Assembly (NCBI RefSeq): GCF_009766005.1
Contig: NZ_LMUK01000041.1
Coordinates: 456,619-520,618 of the forward strand
From: Bradyrhizobium sp. S69
Lineage (GTDB): Bacteria; Pseudomonadota; Alphaproteobacteria; Rhizobiales; Xanthobacteraceae
Direction: 5' to 3'
DNA length: 64,000 nt
A model generated the notes under the pieces. The model saw nothing but the letters and a program-made list of their open reading frames with translations, was not told where the DNA came from and searched no databases. Shown here piece by piece: positions 25,899 through 35,879 of this stretch. The stretch's first letter is position 1. Every line of letters starts with the position of its first letter. The position numbers and the translations under genes are program-made.

Positions 25899-28800
25899 AT
25901 GGCAAGCAACACGTCGCCCCAAGGGTCCGAAGGGTCCAAATCGCGTGCTGTCGTCCAACCTTCGCCGTTGGACGACGCCGGTTGGGATCACGACCACGAC
26001 GAGGCGGCTGGCCACCGCGCGCGGCGGCTGCTGGCGCGGTCGAGCCCGGGCTATCACCGGTTTGGCGACCGCCTGGGAGCCATTGGCCAATGGCTTGCGA
26101 GCGAACGCTGGGTGATGCGCCTTGCGATCGTGATCGGGGCGCTGCTGGTGATCTTCGCGGGCTGCTTCGGCGCCTTGTGGTGGCGGCTCGGCGCCGGTCC
26201 GATCAATCTCGATATGGCGACGCCGTGGCTTGCCGCGGCGATCGAGGAAAATATCGGCCACGACAACACCGTTGAGGTCGGCGGCACCCAGATCGAGCGC
26301 ACCGGCAGGATTCGCATCGCGGTGCGAATCCGCGACATCGTCGTCAGGGATCGCGACCATGCCGTCGTCGCCAGCGCGCCGAAGGCCGAGGTGCGATTAT
26401 CTGGCCTGGCGCTGTTGACCGGGCGCCTTCGCGCCGAAAGCCTCAATCTGGTCGATGCCACGCTCGCGGTGCGCATTACCCCGGATGGCTATGTGACGGT
26501 TTCGACCGGGGACAACGCGCGGCCGCTGGCCACCGGCGTAACCTCGAAGCGCCAACTCGGTGTGCCGCCGCCAGCCGCGCAACCGGATCAATCCGGGCGG
26601 GCTCCCGCATCGTTGCCGCAGGCCGCGGTCTCGCCGCCGCCGTCGGTGGCGCCATCCGGCGGTGCGGCAACAGTTCCCGCGGCAAACGGATTGCTGGCCG
26701 GGCTCGACTGGCTCGACAGTTTGAGCCTGACCGGACTGGACGGACAGAACCTCAACGAAATCGGTTTGAAGAACGGCAACCTGACCGTCGACGATCAGCA
26801 GCGCGGCAACAAATGGAACTTTGAAAACATCACCCTCAGTCTGCGCCGGCCGAGCGGCGGCGGGGTGGCGCTGAGCGTCGGCGAAGAGGGCGCCCATGCC
26901 TGGTCGCTGCGGGTCGCGGTCGGCGCCCCCGCCAACGGCGTGCGGTCGGTCGATATCCGCGCCGACAAGGTCTCGACCAGCAATATCCTGTTGGCGCTGC
27001 GGCTGAAGGATTTGACCTACAGCGCCGACCTGCTGCTGACCGGCGAATTAAAAGGCGAACTCGGGCGTGACGGCTTGCCGACCTATTTCCGCGGCAAGGT
27101 CACATCCGGCGCCGGCCACATCATCGACGGTGACACGCCCGATTATCCGATGGCGATCGATTCGGCGGAGGTTAACCTTGAATGGGATGCCGGGCGGCGC
27201 GTGCTGGTCGCGCCCTTCAAGATCATATCGGGTGCGAACCGGATCACCCTGCTGGCCCATCTCGAGCCTCCAAACGACAATGTCACCGATTGGCAATTGG
27301 GCTTCTCCGGCGGCACCATCGTATTGCCGGGAGCCGAGGGTGAAGCGCCGCTGATCTTTAACCGCATCTCCATCGCGGTGCGCTTCGACACCGACAAGCG
27401 CCGCGTGGTGATCACGCAAGCCGACATCAGCAACGGCGAGATCGGCGTCGCCGGCACCGGCAACCTGGATTATTCGGGAGAGGCGCGGCTGCAGCTCGGT
27501 TTTGCGGGAACGCCGATGTCGGCGTCCGCCCTGAAACGGATGTGGCCGGTCCTCATCGTCCCGGAGGTTCGCGAGTGGGTGATCGACCGGGTCGAGCGCG
27601 GTTCGCTTCAGCGCATCGAAGTTGGGGTCAACTCGCCGGTTCACAATCTGTCGCGGCGAGGGCCGCCGATTCCGGATGACGGCCTTTCGGTCAACATTTT
27701 CGCCAGCGGCGTGACATTGCGGCCGGTGGATGATTTGCCGTCGGTGCATGATGCGGATTTGAAAGCCCATGTCACCGGCCGCACCGCGACCGTCACGATC
27801 GGGCAGGGAACCGCCGATACGCCGGCGGGCCGCAAGCTCAACATTTCGGATTTTGTCTTCGAGGTGCCGGATATGGCGCCCAAGCCGTCACCGGCGAAAG
27901 TGAGATTCCACATCGACGGCCCGGTGCCCGCCGCGGCCGAGATTCTCGCCTCCGACCGCCTCAGCGAATTTGCCGGCACCTTGATCGATCCCAATTCGAG
28001 CAAGGGAACGGCTTCGGCACAGGTCACCCTGGGCCTGCCGATCAAGCGCGAAATCACCAAGACCGACACCACCTACGCCATCACCGCCGATCTCACCGGG
28101 TTCGCCGCCGACCGGCTGGTGATGAACCAGAAGCTCGAAGCCAACAGCCTGAAAATCATGGCCAATAACCAGGGCTTTCAGGTCAAGGGCGACGTCAAGA
28201 TCAATGGCCAGCCGGCCACGCTGGACTACCGCAAGCCCAACGACGGCGATGCCGACATCAAATTGCAAGCGACGCTCGATGACGCGAGCCGGGCCCGCCT
28301 CGGGATAGATCTCGGCTCCGCCGTGAGCGGCGCCATCCCGGTCAAGGTCAGCGGCAAGATCGGAACCGACAGCCGCGTCGGCATCGATGCCGACCTGACC
28401 GCGTTGAAGCTGGACAATATTCTGCCGGGCTGGGTCAAATTGCCGGGCAAGTCGACGCACGCCGTGTTCAACGTGTTGCAGAAACCGCAATCGACCCGGT
28501 TCGAAGATATCGTCGTCGATGGCGGCGGCGTATCGATCAAGGGATCGCTGGAGCTCGACCCGAACGGCGACCTGATGAACGCCAACTTCCCGACCTATTC
28601 GCCGTCGGAAGGCGACAAGGCGTCGCTGAAGGCCGAGCGCGGGCCCGACGGCGTCTACAAGGTGACGATGCGCGGCGATGTGTTCGATGGCCGCGGCTTT
28701 CTCAAATCGGCGATGTCGGGCAAGGAAGCCGACGCCAAAAGCAAAACCAAGAACATGGATTTCGATATCGACCTGAAGCTCGGCGCGGTGGCCGGCTATG

Positions 28801-29552
28801 ATGGCGAAGCGCTGCGCAGCGCCGACGTCAAGATTTCGCGCCGCAACGGCACGGTCAAGAACCTGACGCTGAGCGGCAAGCTCGGACGGGATACGCCGCT
28901 GACCGCGGACATGCGGGCGCGCACGCCGGGCGGCCGCGAAATGGTCTTTCTCGAGACCAGTGACGCCGGTGCCTTCCTGCGCTTCACCGACACCTATTCC
29001 AAGGTGGTCGGGGGCCAGCTCGCGCTGGCGATGGATCCGCCGACCAGCGAACCGCGGGCCAGTGAGGGCCTGATCAATGTGCGCGATTTCACGATCAAGG
29101 GCGAGGCGTCGCTCGATCGCGTGGCCGGAGGCGGACCGAATGGCGCCCTCCAGGGTGGCGTCGCGTTCTCGCGGTTGCGCGCCGAATTCAGCCGGCAAAA
29201 CGGCCAGTGGACGATCCGCGAAGGTGTGGTCAAGGGCCCGATGATCGGCGGCACGATCGAGGGCGTCATCAACTACCCGGCAAACCAGGTGCGCATGAGC
29301 GGCACCTTCGTTCCGATGTACGGATTGAACAACATGTTCGGCCAACTGCCGGTGCTCGGCCTGTTCCTCGGCGGCGGCAGCAATGAAGGCCTGATCGGCG
29401 TGACCTATGAGCTGGTCGGCACCCCCGGCGCGCCGGAACTGCGCGTCAACCCAATCTCGGCGATGGCGCCGGGCGTGTTCCGAAAAATCTTCGAATTCAA
29501 CACCGGCAAGCAAAACAACCAGGTCGAATTCCCCGGCGCGCCGAACCAGTGA
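25899..29552 (+). CDS. AsmA-like/DUF3971 (YhdP-type) envelope protein
   Basis: A 1217-residue inner-membrane-anchored periplasmic protein. A Pro/Asp-rich cytoplasmic start is followed by one transmembrane helix (about residues 70-95, LAIVIGALLVIFAGCFGALW), a long beta-rich region with DUF3971, and an AsmA-like C-terminal domain near PMYGLNNMFGQLPVLG. Length and layout match YhdP/TamB-family bridges that move phospholipids towards the outer membrane. A Pro/Ala-rich insertion lies at about residues 205-265. The start at 25899 (MASNTSP) is chosen by domain position; its ribosome site (GAGAGG) is very close, so the start is not certain. Confidence 0.82.
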   Translation: MASNTSPQGSEGSKSRAVVQPSPLDDAGWDHDHDEAAGHRARRLLARSSPGYHRFGDRLGAIGQWLASERWVMRLAIVIGALLVIFAGCFGALWWRLGAGPINLDMATPWLAAAIEENIGHDNTVEVGGTQIERTGRIRIAVRIRDIVVRDRDHAVVASAPKAEVRLSGLALLTGRLRAESLNLVDATLAVRITPDGYVTVSTGDNARPLATGVTSKRQLGVPPPAAQPDQSGRAPASLPQAAVSPPPSVAPSGGAATVPAANGLLAGLDWLDSLSLTGLDGQNLNEIGLKNGNLTVDDQQRGNKWNFENITLSLRRPSGGGVALSVGEEGAHAWSLRVAVGAPANGVRSVDIRADKVSTSNILLALRLKDLTYSADLLLTGELKGELGRDGLPTYFRGKVTSGAGHIIDGDTPDYPMAIDSAEVNLEWDAGRRVLVAPFKIISGANRITLLAHLEPPNDNVTDWQLGFSGGTIVLPGAEGEAPLIFNRISIAVRFDTDKRRVVITQADISNGEIGVAGTGNLDYSGEARLQLGFAGTPMSASALKRMWPVLIVPEVREWVIDRVERGSLQRIEVGVNSPVHNLSRRGPPIPDDGLSVNIFASGVTLRPVDDLPSVHDADLKAHVTGRTATVTIGQGTADTPAGRKLNISDFVFEVPDMAPKPSPAKVRFHIDGPVPAAAEILASDRLSEFAGTLIDPNSSKGTASAQVTLGLPIKREITKTDTTYAITADLTGFAADRLVMNQKLEANSLKIMANNQGFQVKGDVKINGQPATLDYRKPNDGDADIKLQATLDDASRARLGIDLGSAVSGAIPVKVSGKIGTDSRVGIDADLTALKLDNILPGWVKLPGKSTHAVFNVLQKPQSTRFEDIVVDGGGVSIKGSLELDPNGDLMNANFPTYSPSEGDKASLKAERGPDGVYKVTMRGDVFDGRGFLKSAMSGKEADAKSKTKNMDFDIDLKLGAVAGYDGEALRSADVKISRRNGTVKNLTLSGKLGRDTPLTADMRARTPGGREMVFLETSDAGAFLRFTDTYSKVVGGQLALAMDPPTSEPRASEGLINVRDFTIKGEASLDRVAGGGPNGALQGGVAFSRLRAEFSRQNGQWTIREGVVKGPMIGGTIEGVINYPANQVRMSGTFVPMYGLNNMFGQLPVLGLFLGGGSNEGLIGVTYELVGTPGAPELRVNPISAMAPGVFRKIFEFNTGKQNNQVEFPGAPNQ

Positions 29553-29582
29553 CGGCATGCGGCTGGTTCCGCAACGGCAAAC

Positions 29583-29711
29583 CGTAGGGTGGGCAAAGGC
29601 GCGCTTGCGCCGTGCCCACCGTTCTTATCAACGCGTTGCGTTGAATGGTGGGCACGCTTGCGCCTTCGCTTGCTGAGCTACGGCGGATGAGTGCGCTTTG
29701 CCCCCCCTACG
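29583..29711. repeat. Palindromic intergenic repeat, family B
   Basis: CGTAGGGTGGGCAAAG at 29583-29598 faces CTTTGCCCCCCCTACG at 29696-29711, with nested GGTGGGCA/TGCCCACC pairs inside. It sits between the convergent AsmA-like and chemoreceptor genes. This type is widely dispersed in rhizobial genomes. Confidence 0.75.
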
Positions 29712-29738
29712 ATTCTTACGTACGGCCGCTTGCCGCGC

Positions 29739-31433
29739 CTAAGCCGCCCGGACGCCGGCCAGGAACGTGGTGACCTCGCCGGATAGTTGCTCGGCCTGCT
29801 TGGAGAGGTTGGAGGCCGCGGTCAGCACCAGGCCGGCGGCGCCGCCGGTCTCGTTGGCGGCGGCGCTGACGCCGCCAATATTGGTGGTGACGTCCTGGGT
29901 GGCTTGCGCGGTCTGCGTGACATTGCGCGCGATCTCGGCGGTGGCCGCGCCCTGTTCCTCGATCGCCGAGCCGATCGTGGTCGCGATCGTGCTGACTTCC
30001 TCGATGGTCGCGGTGATGCCCTGGATGGCCTCGACAGCCTCCTTGGTCGCGCTCTGGATCTGGGCGATGCGGGTGCCGATCTCCTTGGTGGCCTCCGCGG
30101 TCTGGCTGGCGAGGCTTTTCACCTCAGCCGCGACGACGGCAAAGCCTCGGCCGGCCTCGCCGGCGCGGGCGGCTTCGATGGTCGCATTCAACGCCAGCAG
30201 GTTGGTCTGCCCGGCGATGCTCGAAATCAGTTCGGCGACGTGCTCGATCTGCTTGGCGCCATCGGCCAGCGCCCGCACGGTGGTATCGGTGCGGCGGGCG
30301 GTTTCGACCGCGCGGCCGGTGATCGCGGCCGATTGCGCGACCTGACGGCTGATTTCCGAGATCGACGACGACAATTCTTCGGCGGCGGCGGCGACCGTCT
30401 GGACGCGCGTGCTGGCCTCGTCGGCGGCGGAGGCGACGACCGACGCGCGCTGGTTGGTGCGCTCCGCCGTACCGGTCATCGATTTCGCGGTGGATTCCAG
30501 TTCGGTCGATCCCGATGCCATCAGTCCGACCAGCGCGCCGACCGAGGTATCGAACCGATCGGCGAGGGCGATCAGCGCCTCGCGTTTTTCCTTCTCGGCG
30601 TGCTGCTTCGAGGCGACCTGTTCGGATTCAAGCGCGCGCGCCGTCAACGCGGTCTGCCGCAGCACCTCGAGCGTTTCCGCCATCCGTCCGATCTCGTCGC
30701 CGCGGTCGGTTTCCTCAACCGCCTGGTCGAGCGATCCATGGGCGATCGACTGCATCCGGCTCTTCTGCCGGTCGAGCGCGCCCAGCACGTCGCGCGCGAT
30801 CAGCCACGACAGCAATCCCATCAGAACCATCAGGCCGGCGCCGATCTCGCCCAGACGCCACAGCAAGGCATTCACGTCGGCATCGATATCATCGACATAG
30901 AGTCCATAGCTCATGACCACGTTCCAGGGCGCAAAGCTGCGGACAAAGACCATCTTGCGAACCGGCACGGTCTGGCCGGGCCGAGGATAGAGATAGGACG
31001 CCGTGCCGCCTTCGGGGCTCTTTCTGGCGGCTCCCATCTGGGCATCGGCGATCACGACGCCGTTGGAATCGGTCGCGCCGGTGATTTTGCCCTCGAGTTG
31101 CGGATTGGCGCCGTTCAGCATGATCGACGTATCCGCGCTGTAGACGACGGGATAGCCCTGTCCATTGTTGAACGACATCCGCCGGCCGCGTTGTCTAAAC
31201 TGGGCCTTGGCTTCGTCCGGCGTCATTTTTCCGGCCGTGACCTCGTCCTGCAGCGTCTGGGCCATGCCGACCAGCAAATCGGTCGCGGTGTGCATCTGAA
31301 CGATCCGGTCGTTCATCATGCGGCTTTCGCTGAGCGAGGCCGACGCGGCGATGATGGCGCAAACGGTGAGGGCGGCGAGAGCAACCATGCTTGCGAGTTT
31401 GGTGCGGATCTTGAATCGGCTAAGCAGGTTCAT
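29739..31433 (-). CDS. Methyl-accepting chemotaxis protein with sCache_2 sensor
   Basis: A 564-residue transmembrane chemoreceptor. TM1 (about residues 13-33) is followed by a periplasmic single-Cache domain (about 40-185, with FNNGQGYPVVYSADTSIMLN), TM2 (about 190-212), a HAMP domain, and a cytoplasmic signalling domain with the hairpin tip EISSIAGQTNLLALNATIEA split around residue 400. The sCache_2 type often senses small organic acids. No cheA or cheW genes lie nearby, so it feeds a pathway encoded elsewhere. An AGAGG ribosome site precedes the start. Confidence 0.92.
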   Translation of the reverse strand: MNLLSRFKIRTKLASMVALAALTVCAIIAASASLSESRMMNDRIVQMHTATDLLVGMAQTLQDEVTAGKMTPDEAKAQFRQRGRRMSFNNGQGYPVVYSADTSIMLNGANPQLEGKITGATDSNGVVIADAQMGAARKSPEGGTASYLYPRPGQTVPVRKMVFVRSFAPWNVVMSYGLYVDDIDADVNALLWRLGEIGAGLMVLMGLLSWLIARDVLGALDRQKSRMQSIAHGSLDQAVEETDRGDEIGRMAETLEVLRQTALTARALESEQVASKQHAEKEKREALIALADRFDTSVGALVGLMASGSTELESTAKSMTGTAERTNQRASVVASAADEASTRVQTVAAAAEELSSSISEISRQVAQSAAITGRAVETARRTDTTVRALADGAKQIEHVAELISSIAGQTNLLALNATIEAARAGEAGRGFAVVAAEVKSLASQTAEATKEIGTRIAQIQSATKEAVEAIQGITATIEEVSTIATTIGSAIEEQGAATAEIARNVTQTAQATQDVTTNIGGVSAAANETGGAAGLVLTAASNLSKQAEQLSGEVTTFLAGVRAA

Positions 31434-31517
31434 GTCGACCTCTGAAAAAGGGTTTCCAAAGGCGATAACAGGAACCTGCTTACCAATCGTGAACGTCGAT
31501 TAAGGTTGAGCGTTTCT

Positions 31518-32765
31518 TTAGCTGCGCAGCGCGGGCACCATCAGGAACGGGATCATTCCCAGGATCACCGCGATCAACGCGAACAGCAGCAGCGGATTAT
31601 AGCTGTGGGTCCAGTCGTGGATCAGGCCGCCGCCCCAGGAGCCGAGCGCCGAACCTAGGCCGCTGCCGATCGTGATGGTGCCGTAGATGGTCCCGAGCCG
31701 CTCGCCGCGAAAAATCTTCATGGCGGTGGCGGCCAGCAGCGGACCGCGTGAGCCGATCATGCTGCCGAAGCAGATGACGAACCCGGTCAGCATCCAAAAG
31801 GTCGGGTACCATTGCAACAGCCAGAGCAGAATGATCCCGACGATGGAGATCGCATAGCTGAGCAGCACCGACGGCCTGCGGCCGATGACGCCGTCGAGCC
31901 AGCTGACGCTGAGCATGCCGAACAACAGCACGACGCCGGAAAAACCCCAGGCGGTGGCGGCCTGCAACGGCGGAAACCCGGCATCGATCAGATAGGCGAC
32001 GACCTGCGGTGCAACGGCATACATCCCGATCGCGGTGAAGAAGAAGGTCGAGAACAGCGCCCAGAACGCGTGATGCCGCATCGCGCTCAGCAAGGTCCAG
32101 CCCTCGTCGATAATGTCGTTCGCCGGATTCTTGACGATAGTTGGCGAACCGCTGGAGAACAGCCGCCACGGCAGCGCCACCAGCGGCAGCAGCAGCACCA
32201 GCGTGGCGCAGCCGAAAATCTGATAGGCGCCGCGCCAGCCGAAATGATCGATCAGGACTTGCGATGCCGGCAGCAGGATCAGCACGCCGGCGCCGGTCGC
32301 CGAATACACCACGGACATCGCGGTCGGCAGCCGCGGGCCGAACCAGCGGCCGAGCAGGATCGAATTCGGCACGTTGCCGATAAAGGCGATGCCGACCCCG
32401 ACGCAAAGGCCGAGCGAAAGCTGGAACTGCCACAGCTGCTGCGCATAGGCCGCGATCAGGAAGGCGCTGCCCAATAGCAGCATGCCAAGCGCGTAAACCA
32501 CGCGCGGCCCCGAGCGGTCGAACAGCCGGCCGACCAGCGGCGAGGCCAATCCGCCGGTGAGTGCGGCCAGCGAGTAGACCGAGACGACCTGGGCGCGGTC
32601 CCAGCCGAAATTCTCCGAAATGGGTTTCAGGAAGACCGTAAAACTCTCGCCGAGCCCGCGGCCGATCACCGATAGCGCAAAGCACAAAGCGAGCACGGCA
32701 AGCGCCACGCGGCTCGGCTTGAGCGGTTGTGTGAGCGTTTCCCCTGGCGGTATATTTCGATTCAT
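31518..32765 (-). CDS. MFS transporter
   Basis: About 415 residues with 12 predicted transmembrane helices of the major facilitator superfamily. The loop 2-3 motif GGLASPLVGRLFDRSGPR matches the MFS signature. It resembles the OFA/monocarboxylate-type group, so an organic acid is the most likely substrate, without proof. The start ATG at 32765 (MNRNIPPGE) is preferred; a TTG at 32801 would add 12 residues, and neither has a strong ribosome site. It lies 55 bp downstream of tyrS on the same strand. Confidence 0.85.
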   Translation of the reverse strand: MNRNIPPGETLTQPLKPSRVALAVLALCFALSVIGRGLGESFTVFLKPISENFGWDRAQVVSVYSLAALTGGLASPLVGRLFDRSGPRVVYALGMLLLGSAFLIAAYAQQLWQFQLSLGLCVGVGIAFIGNVPNSILLGRWFGPRLPTAMSVVYSATGAGVLILLPASQVLIDHFGWRGAYQIFGCATLVLLLPLVALPWRLFSSGSPTIVKNPANDIIDEGWTLLSAMRHHAFWALFSTFFFTAIGMYAVAPQVVAYLIDAGFPPLQAATAWGFSGVVLLFGMLSVSWLDGVIGRRPSVLLSYAISIVGIILLWLLQWYPTFWMLTGFVICFGSMIGSRGPLLAATAMKIFRGERLGTIYGTITIGSGLGSALGSWGGGLIHDWTHSYNPLLLFALIAVILGMIPFLMVPALRS

Positions 32766-32820
32766 GGAGGGCAGGGAGCGCGTTTCCGGCGCTCCCTGCA
32801 ACCGTCAAAAGCGAATGCGC

Positions 32821-34074
32821 CTATGCAGGCTTGAGCAGGACGTGGCGCTTCTTGCCGACCGACAGTTTGATCACGCCTTCCGGCGTGAGGTCGACGAGCT
32901 TGAGGGCCATCTTTTCGTCGGTGACCACAGCGTCATTGACGCGCAGGCCGCCGCCCTTGATCTGACGCCGCGCCTCGCCATTCGAGCCGGCCAGGCCCGC
33001 TCTCACGAACAGTCCGAGCACGCCGGCGCCGGCTTCGAGTTCGGCGCGCGGAACCTCGATGGTCGGCAGGCTTTCGGCGATCGTGCCTTCCTCAAAGGTC
33101 TGCCGCGCGGTCTCGGAGGCCGCATCGGCCGCCTCGCGGCCGTGCAGCAGCGCGGTGGCTTCGGTCGCCAGCACCTTCTTGGCCTCGTTGATTTCGCCAC
33201 CTTGCAGCGCGGCAAGTTTGGCGATCTCGCTGATCGGCAGGATCGTGAACAGCTTGAGAAACTTGACGACGTCGGCGTCTTCGACGTTGCGCCAGTACTG
33301 CCAGAAATCATACGGGCTGAACTGGTCGGCGTTGAGCCAGACCGCGCCTTTGGCGGTCTTGCCCATCTTGTCGCCCGATGCGGTCGTCAGCAGCGGCGTG
33401 GTCAGCGCGAACAATTGCGGCGTGCCCATGCGGCGGCCGAGATCGACGCCGTTGACGATATTGCCCCATTGATCGGAGCCGCCCATTTGCAGGCGGCAAC
33501 CGGTGCGCCGCGACAATTCGACGAAGTCGTAGGCCTGGCAGACCATGTAGTTGAATTCGATGAAGCTCATTTCCTGCTCGCGTTCGAGACGCAGGCGCAC
33601 CGAGTCCATCGTCAGCATGCGGTTGACCGAGAAGTGCCGGCCGATGTCGCGCAGCATTTCGATCCAGTTCAGCTTGGTCAGCCACTCCGCGTTGTCCAGC
33701 ATCACGGCATCGCTGGCGCCGGAACCGTAACGCAGCACCTTGGCGAACACGCCGCGGATCGAGGCCTTGTTGGCTTCGATTTCGGCGACGCTGCGCAGCG
33801 CGCGCGATTCATCCTTGCCGGAGGGATCGCCGACCATGGTGGTGCCGCCGCCCATCAAGGTGATCGGCTTGTTGCCGCTTTGCTGCAGCCAATACAGCAT
33901 CATCATGGAGAGGAAGTTGCCGATGTGCAGCGACGGCGCGGTGCAGTCATAGCCGACATAGGCGATAGCCTCGCCCTTCGCGGCGAGCGCATCGAGCCCG
34001 TCGAAATCGGAACACTGGTGGACGAAGCCGCGTTCCTGTAGGGTGTTGAGGAAATCTGATTTAAATGCGGTCAT
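32821..34074 (-). CDS. tyrS: Tyrosyl-tRNA synthetase
   Basis: A 417-residue class I aminoacyl-tRNA synthetase that charges tRNA-Tyr. The HIGH motif is in LHIGNF, the KMSKS loop reads KMGKTAKG (a common variant in this enzyme), and the tyrosine-binding block is YVGYDCTAPSLHIG. A C-terminal S4 RNA-binding domain occupies about residues 350-415. It is divergent from anmK, with a good TATAAT element in the gap. Full length and complete. Confidence 0.95.
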   Translation of the reverse strand: MTAFKSDFLNTLQERGFVHQCSDFDGLDALAAKGEAIAYVGYDCTAPSLHIGNFLSMMMLYWLQQSGNKPITLMGGGTTMVGDPSGKDESRALRSVAEIEANKASIRGVFAKVLRYGSGASDAVMLDNAEWLTKLNWIEMLRDIGRHFSVNRMLTMDSVRLRLEREQEMSFIEFNYMVCQAYDFVELSRRTGCRLQMGGSDQWGNIVNGVDLGRRMGTPQLFALTTPLLTTASGDKMGKTAKGAVWLNADQFSPYDFWQYWRNVEDADVVKFLKLFTILPISEIAKLAALQGGEINEAKKVLATEATALLHGREAADAASETARQTFEEGTIAESLPTIEVPRAELEAGAGVLGLFVRAGLAGSNGEARRQIKGGGLRVNDAVVTDEKMALKLVDLTPEGVIKLSVGKKRHVLLKPA

Positions 34075-34167
34075 CTGTCGGCGACTCTGATCATTCTTAT
34101 TTCACATTATTTGCAGGCAATTGTGGAACCATAACGGAAAGGCTGCCGCGGCCCAGCCTGTTGTGGC

Positions 34168-34196
34168 ATTATAAGATGTGCAGGTTTGACACAAGC
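34168..34196 (-). promoter_or_regulatory. Likely tyrS promoter
   Basis: Minus-strand TATAAT at 34173-34168, with GCTTGT 17 bases upstream as a weak -35. It lies 94 bp before the tyrS start. On the plus strand the same segment carries TTGACA (34186-34191), perhaps part of the anmK promoter. Confidence 0.4.
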
Positions 34197-34233
34197 TGGG
34201 CGTCAAAAGAGGGCCGTAAAGGGCACTGATGCG

Positions 34234-35337
34234 ATGATGATGACGGCAATCGGTCTGATGAGCGGCACCTCGCTCGACGGGGTCGATGTCGCCATGATCG
34301 AAACCGATGGTAAACGCATCAAGGGTTTCGGCCCCACCGGCTACCGAGCCTATACCCCCCAAGAGCGCACCTTGCTGCGCCAGGCCTTGACCGAGGCGGT
34401 CCACCTGCCGCAGCGCGATGCGCGGCCGGGCATCCTGGGCGAGGCCGAGCGCGCCGTGACCATCGCGCATGCCGAAGCCGTGGCCGCCTTTACCGCGCAG
34501 AACCGCATTAGCTGCGAGGAGATCGATATCGTCGGCTTTCACGGTCAGACCGTGCTGCACCGGCCGGAGCGGGGATTGACCGTCCAGATCGGCGATGCGG
34601 CGGCGCTCGCCAAGGCGATCCACATCCCGGTGATGCATGATTTCCGCGCCGCCGACGTCGCCGCCGGCGGGCAGGGCGCGCCGTTTGTGCCAGTCTATCA
34701 CCGCGCGCTGGCGCAGTCGCTGGAGCGCGAAGGCCCGATCGTCGTGGTCAACATCGGCGGCGTTTCCAACATCACCTATATCGATGGCGCCGATCATTTG
34801 ATCGCCTGCGACACCGGCCCCGGCAATGCGCTGCTCGACGATTTCATGCTCCGCGCCATGAGCCAGCCGTTCGATCGCGAAGGCCGGCTGGCCGCGCAGG
34901 GTTTGCCGGATCAGGCCTGGATCGAGCGCGCGCTGCAGCTTCCGTTCTTCGCGCTGCCGCCGCCGAAATCGCTCGATCGCAACGACTTTGCCCAGCTGAG
35001 GCTCGGCGCCGTACCGCCGGCGGATGGCGCGGCCACGCTGACGGCGTTGACGGTGGCGGCCATTGCCCGGATCGTCCCGCTGCTGCCCAAGGTGCCGCAA
35101 AGCTGGATCGTGGCCGGCGGCGGCGCCCGCAACCTCACCATGCTGCGGATGCTGCGCGAGCGGCTGGCGCCTGCCACCGTCGAGGCCGCCGACGCGCTCG
35201 GCTGGTCGGGCGATGCGATCGAGGCGCAGGCGTTTGGTTTTCTGGCGGCGCGCGGCATGAAGGGCCTGCCGCTGAGCTATCCCGCGACCACGGGCGTTCC
35301 GATCCCGATGACCGGCGGCATCATCGCGCGGCCGTAG
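34234..35337 (+). CDS. anmK: Anhydro-N-acetylmuramic acid kinase
   Basis: A 367-residue sugar kinase of peptidoglycan recycling. It converts anhydro-MurNAc to MurNAc-6-phosphate with ATP. Family motifs are GLMSGTSLDGVDVA at the N-terminus, the GFHGQTVLH block with its catalytic region, NIGGVSNITY and DTGPGNALLDD. The chosen start is the first of three ATG codons (34234), placed just before the conserved opening. It is divergent from tyrS and convergent with a DUF1697 gene (19-bp gap). It links functionally to the amidase and PBP genes in the same window. Confidence 0.93.
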   Translation: MMMTAIGLMSGTSLDGVDVAMIETDGKRIKGFGPTGYRAYTPQERTLLRQALTEAVHLPQRDARPGILGEAERAVTIAHAEAVAAFTAQNRISCEEIDIVGFHGQTVLHRPERGLTVQIGDAAALAKAIHIPVMHDFRAADVAAGGQGAPFVPVYHRALAQSLEREGPIVVVNIGGVSNITYIDGADHLIACDTGPGNALLDDFMLRAMSQPFDREGRLAAQGLPDQAWIERALQLPFFALPPPKSLDRNDFAQLRLGAVPPADGAATLTALTVAAIARIVPLLPKVPQSWIVAGGGARNLTMLRMLRERLAPATVEAADALGWSGDAIEAQAFGFLAARGMKGLPLSYPATTGVPIPMTGGIIARP

Positions 35338-35356
35338 CGCCGCACAGCTCCGCGCC

Positions 35357-35869
35357 TTACAAATCCGAGGCCAGCTTGGCGAGCGTGGCGATCGTATTCA
35401 TGTTGCGCGCGGTGCCGGTTTTTGCCGCGGGCACCACCAGTTTCGATTTCGCCATGCCGTTGCCGTAGTGGATGTAGATCTCGCGCTTGCCCAGGGCGAT
35501 CGCTTCATCCTTCCGGCCGCGCACGGCCGCGATCGTGTCCTTCGGCGGCACCGAATCGAGAAATACCGCGACGACGCGGTTGGCCGGTGCCTTGGGAAAT
35601 GGATTGCCCGCCAGAACGGCGTACATCTCGGCGGCGGAGCGTACGACGACGCCGACCGGTTTGCCGGCGTAAGCTGCAAGCTTGGCTTCGAGCGCCTTTT
35701 TCACCGACGCTTCGGATTTGCCGCTCGTGAACACGACATTGCCGCTGGCGATGTAGGTGCGAACACCGGAAAACCCTGAAGCTTCGCACATCGCCTTGAG
35801 ATCGCTCATCGGCAGCTTGCCGGTGCCGCCGACATTCACTGCGCGTAACAGGGCAATGAAGGCGGCCAT
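35357..35869 (-). CDS. DUF1697 family protein
   Basis: A 170-residue cytoplasmic protein of the DUF1697 family, function unknown. The family opening ALLRAVNVGGTGKLPMSDL and the IASGNVVF block are present, and the end SKLVVPAAKTGTARNMNT is also typical. It starts 10 bp after the stop of the upstream hydrolase gene, so the two are probably co-transcribed. Confidence 0.88.
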   Translation of the reverse strand: MAAFIALLRAVNVGGTGKLPMSDLKAMCEASGFSGVRTYIASGNVVFTSGKSEASVKKALEAKLAAYAGKPVGVVVRSAAEMYAVLAGNPFPKAPANRVVAVFLDSVPPKDTIAAVRGRKDEAIALGKREIYIHYGNGMAKSKLVVPAAKTGTARNMNTIATLAKLASDL

Positions 35870-35879
35870 GATGGCGGGC

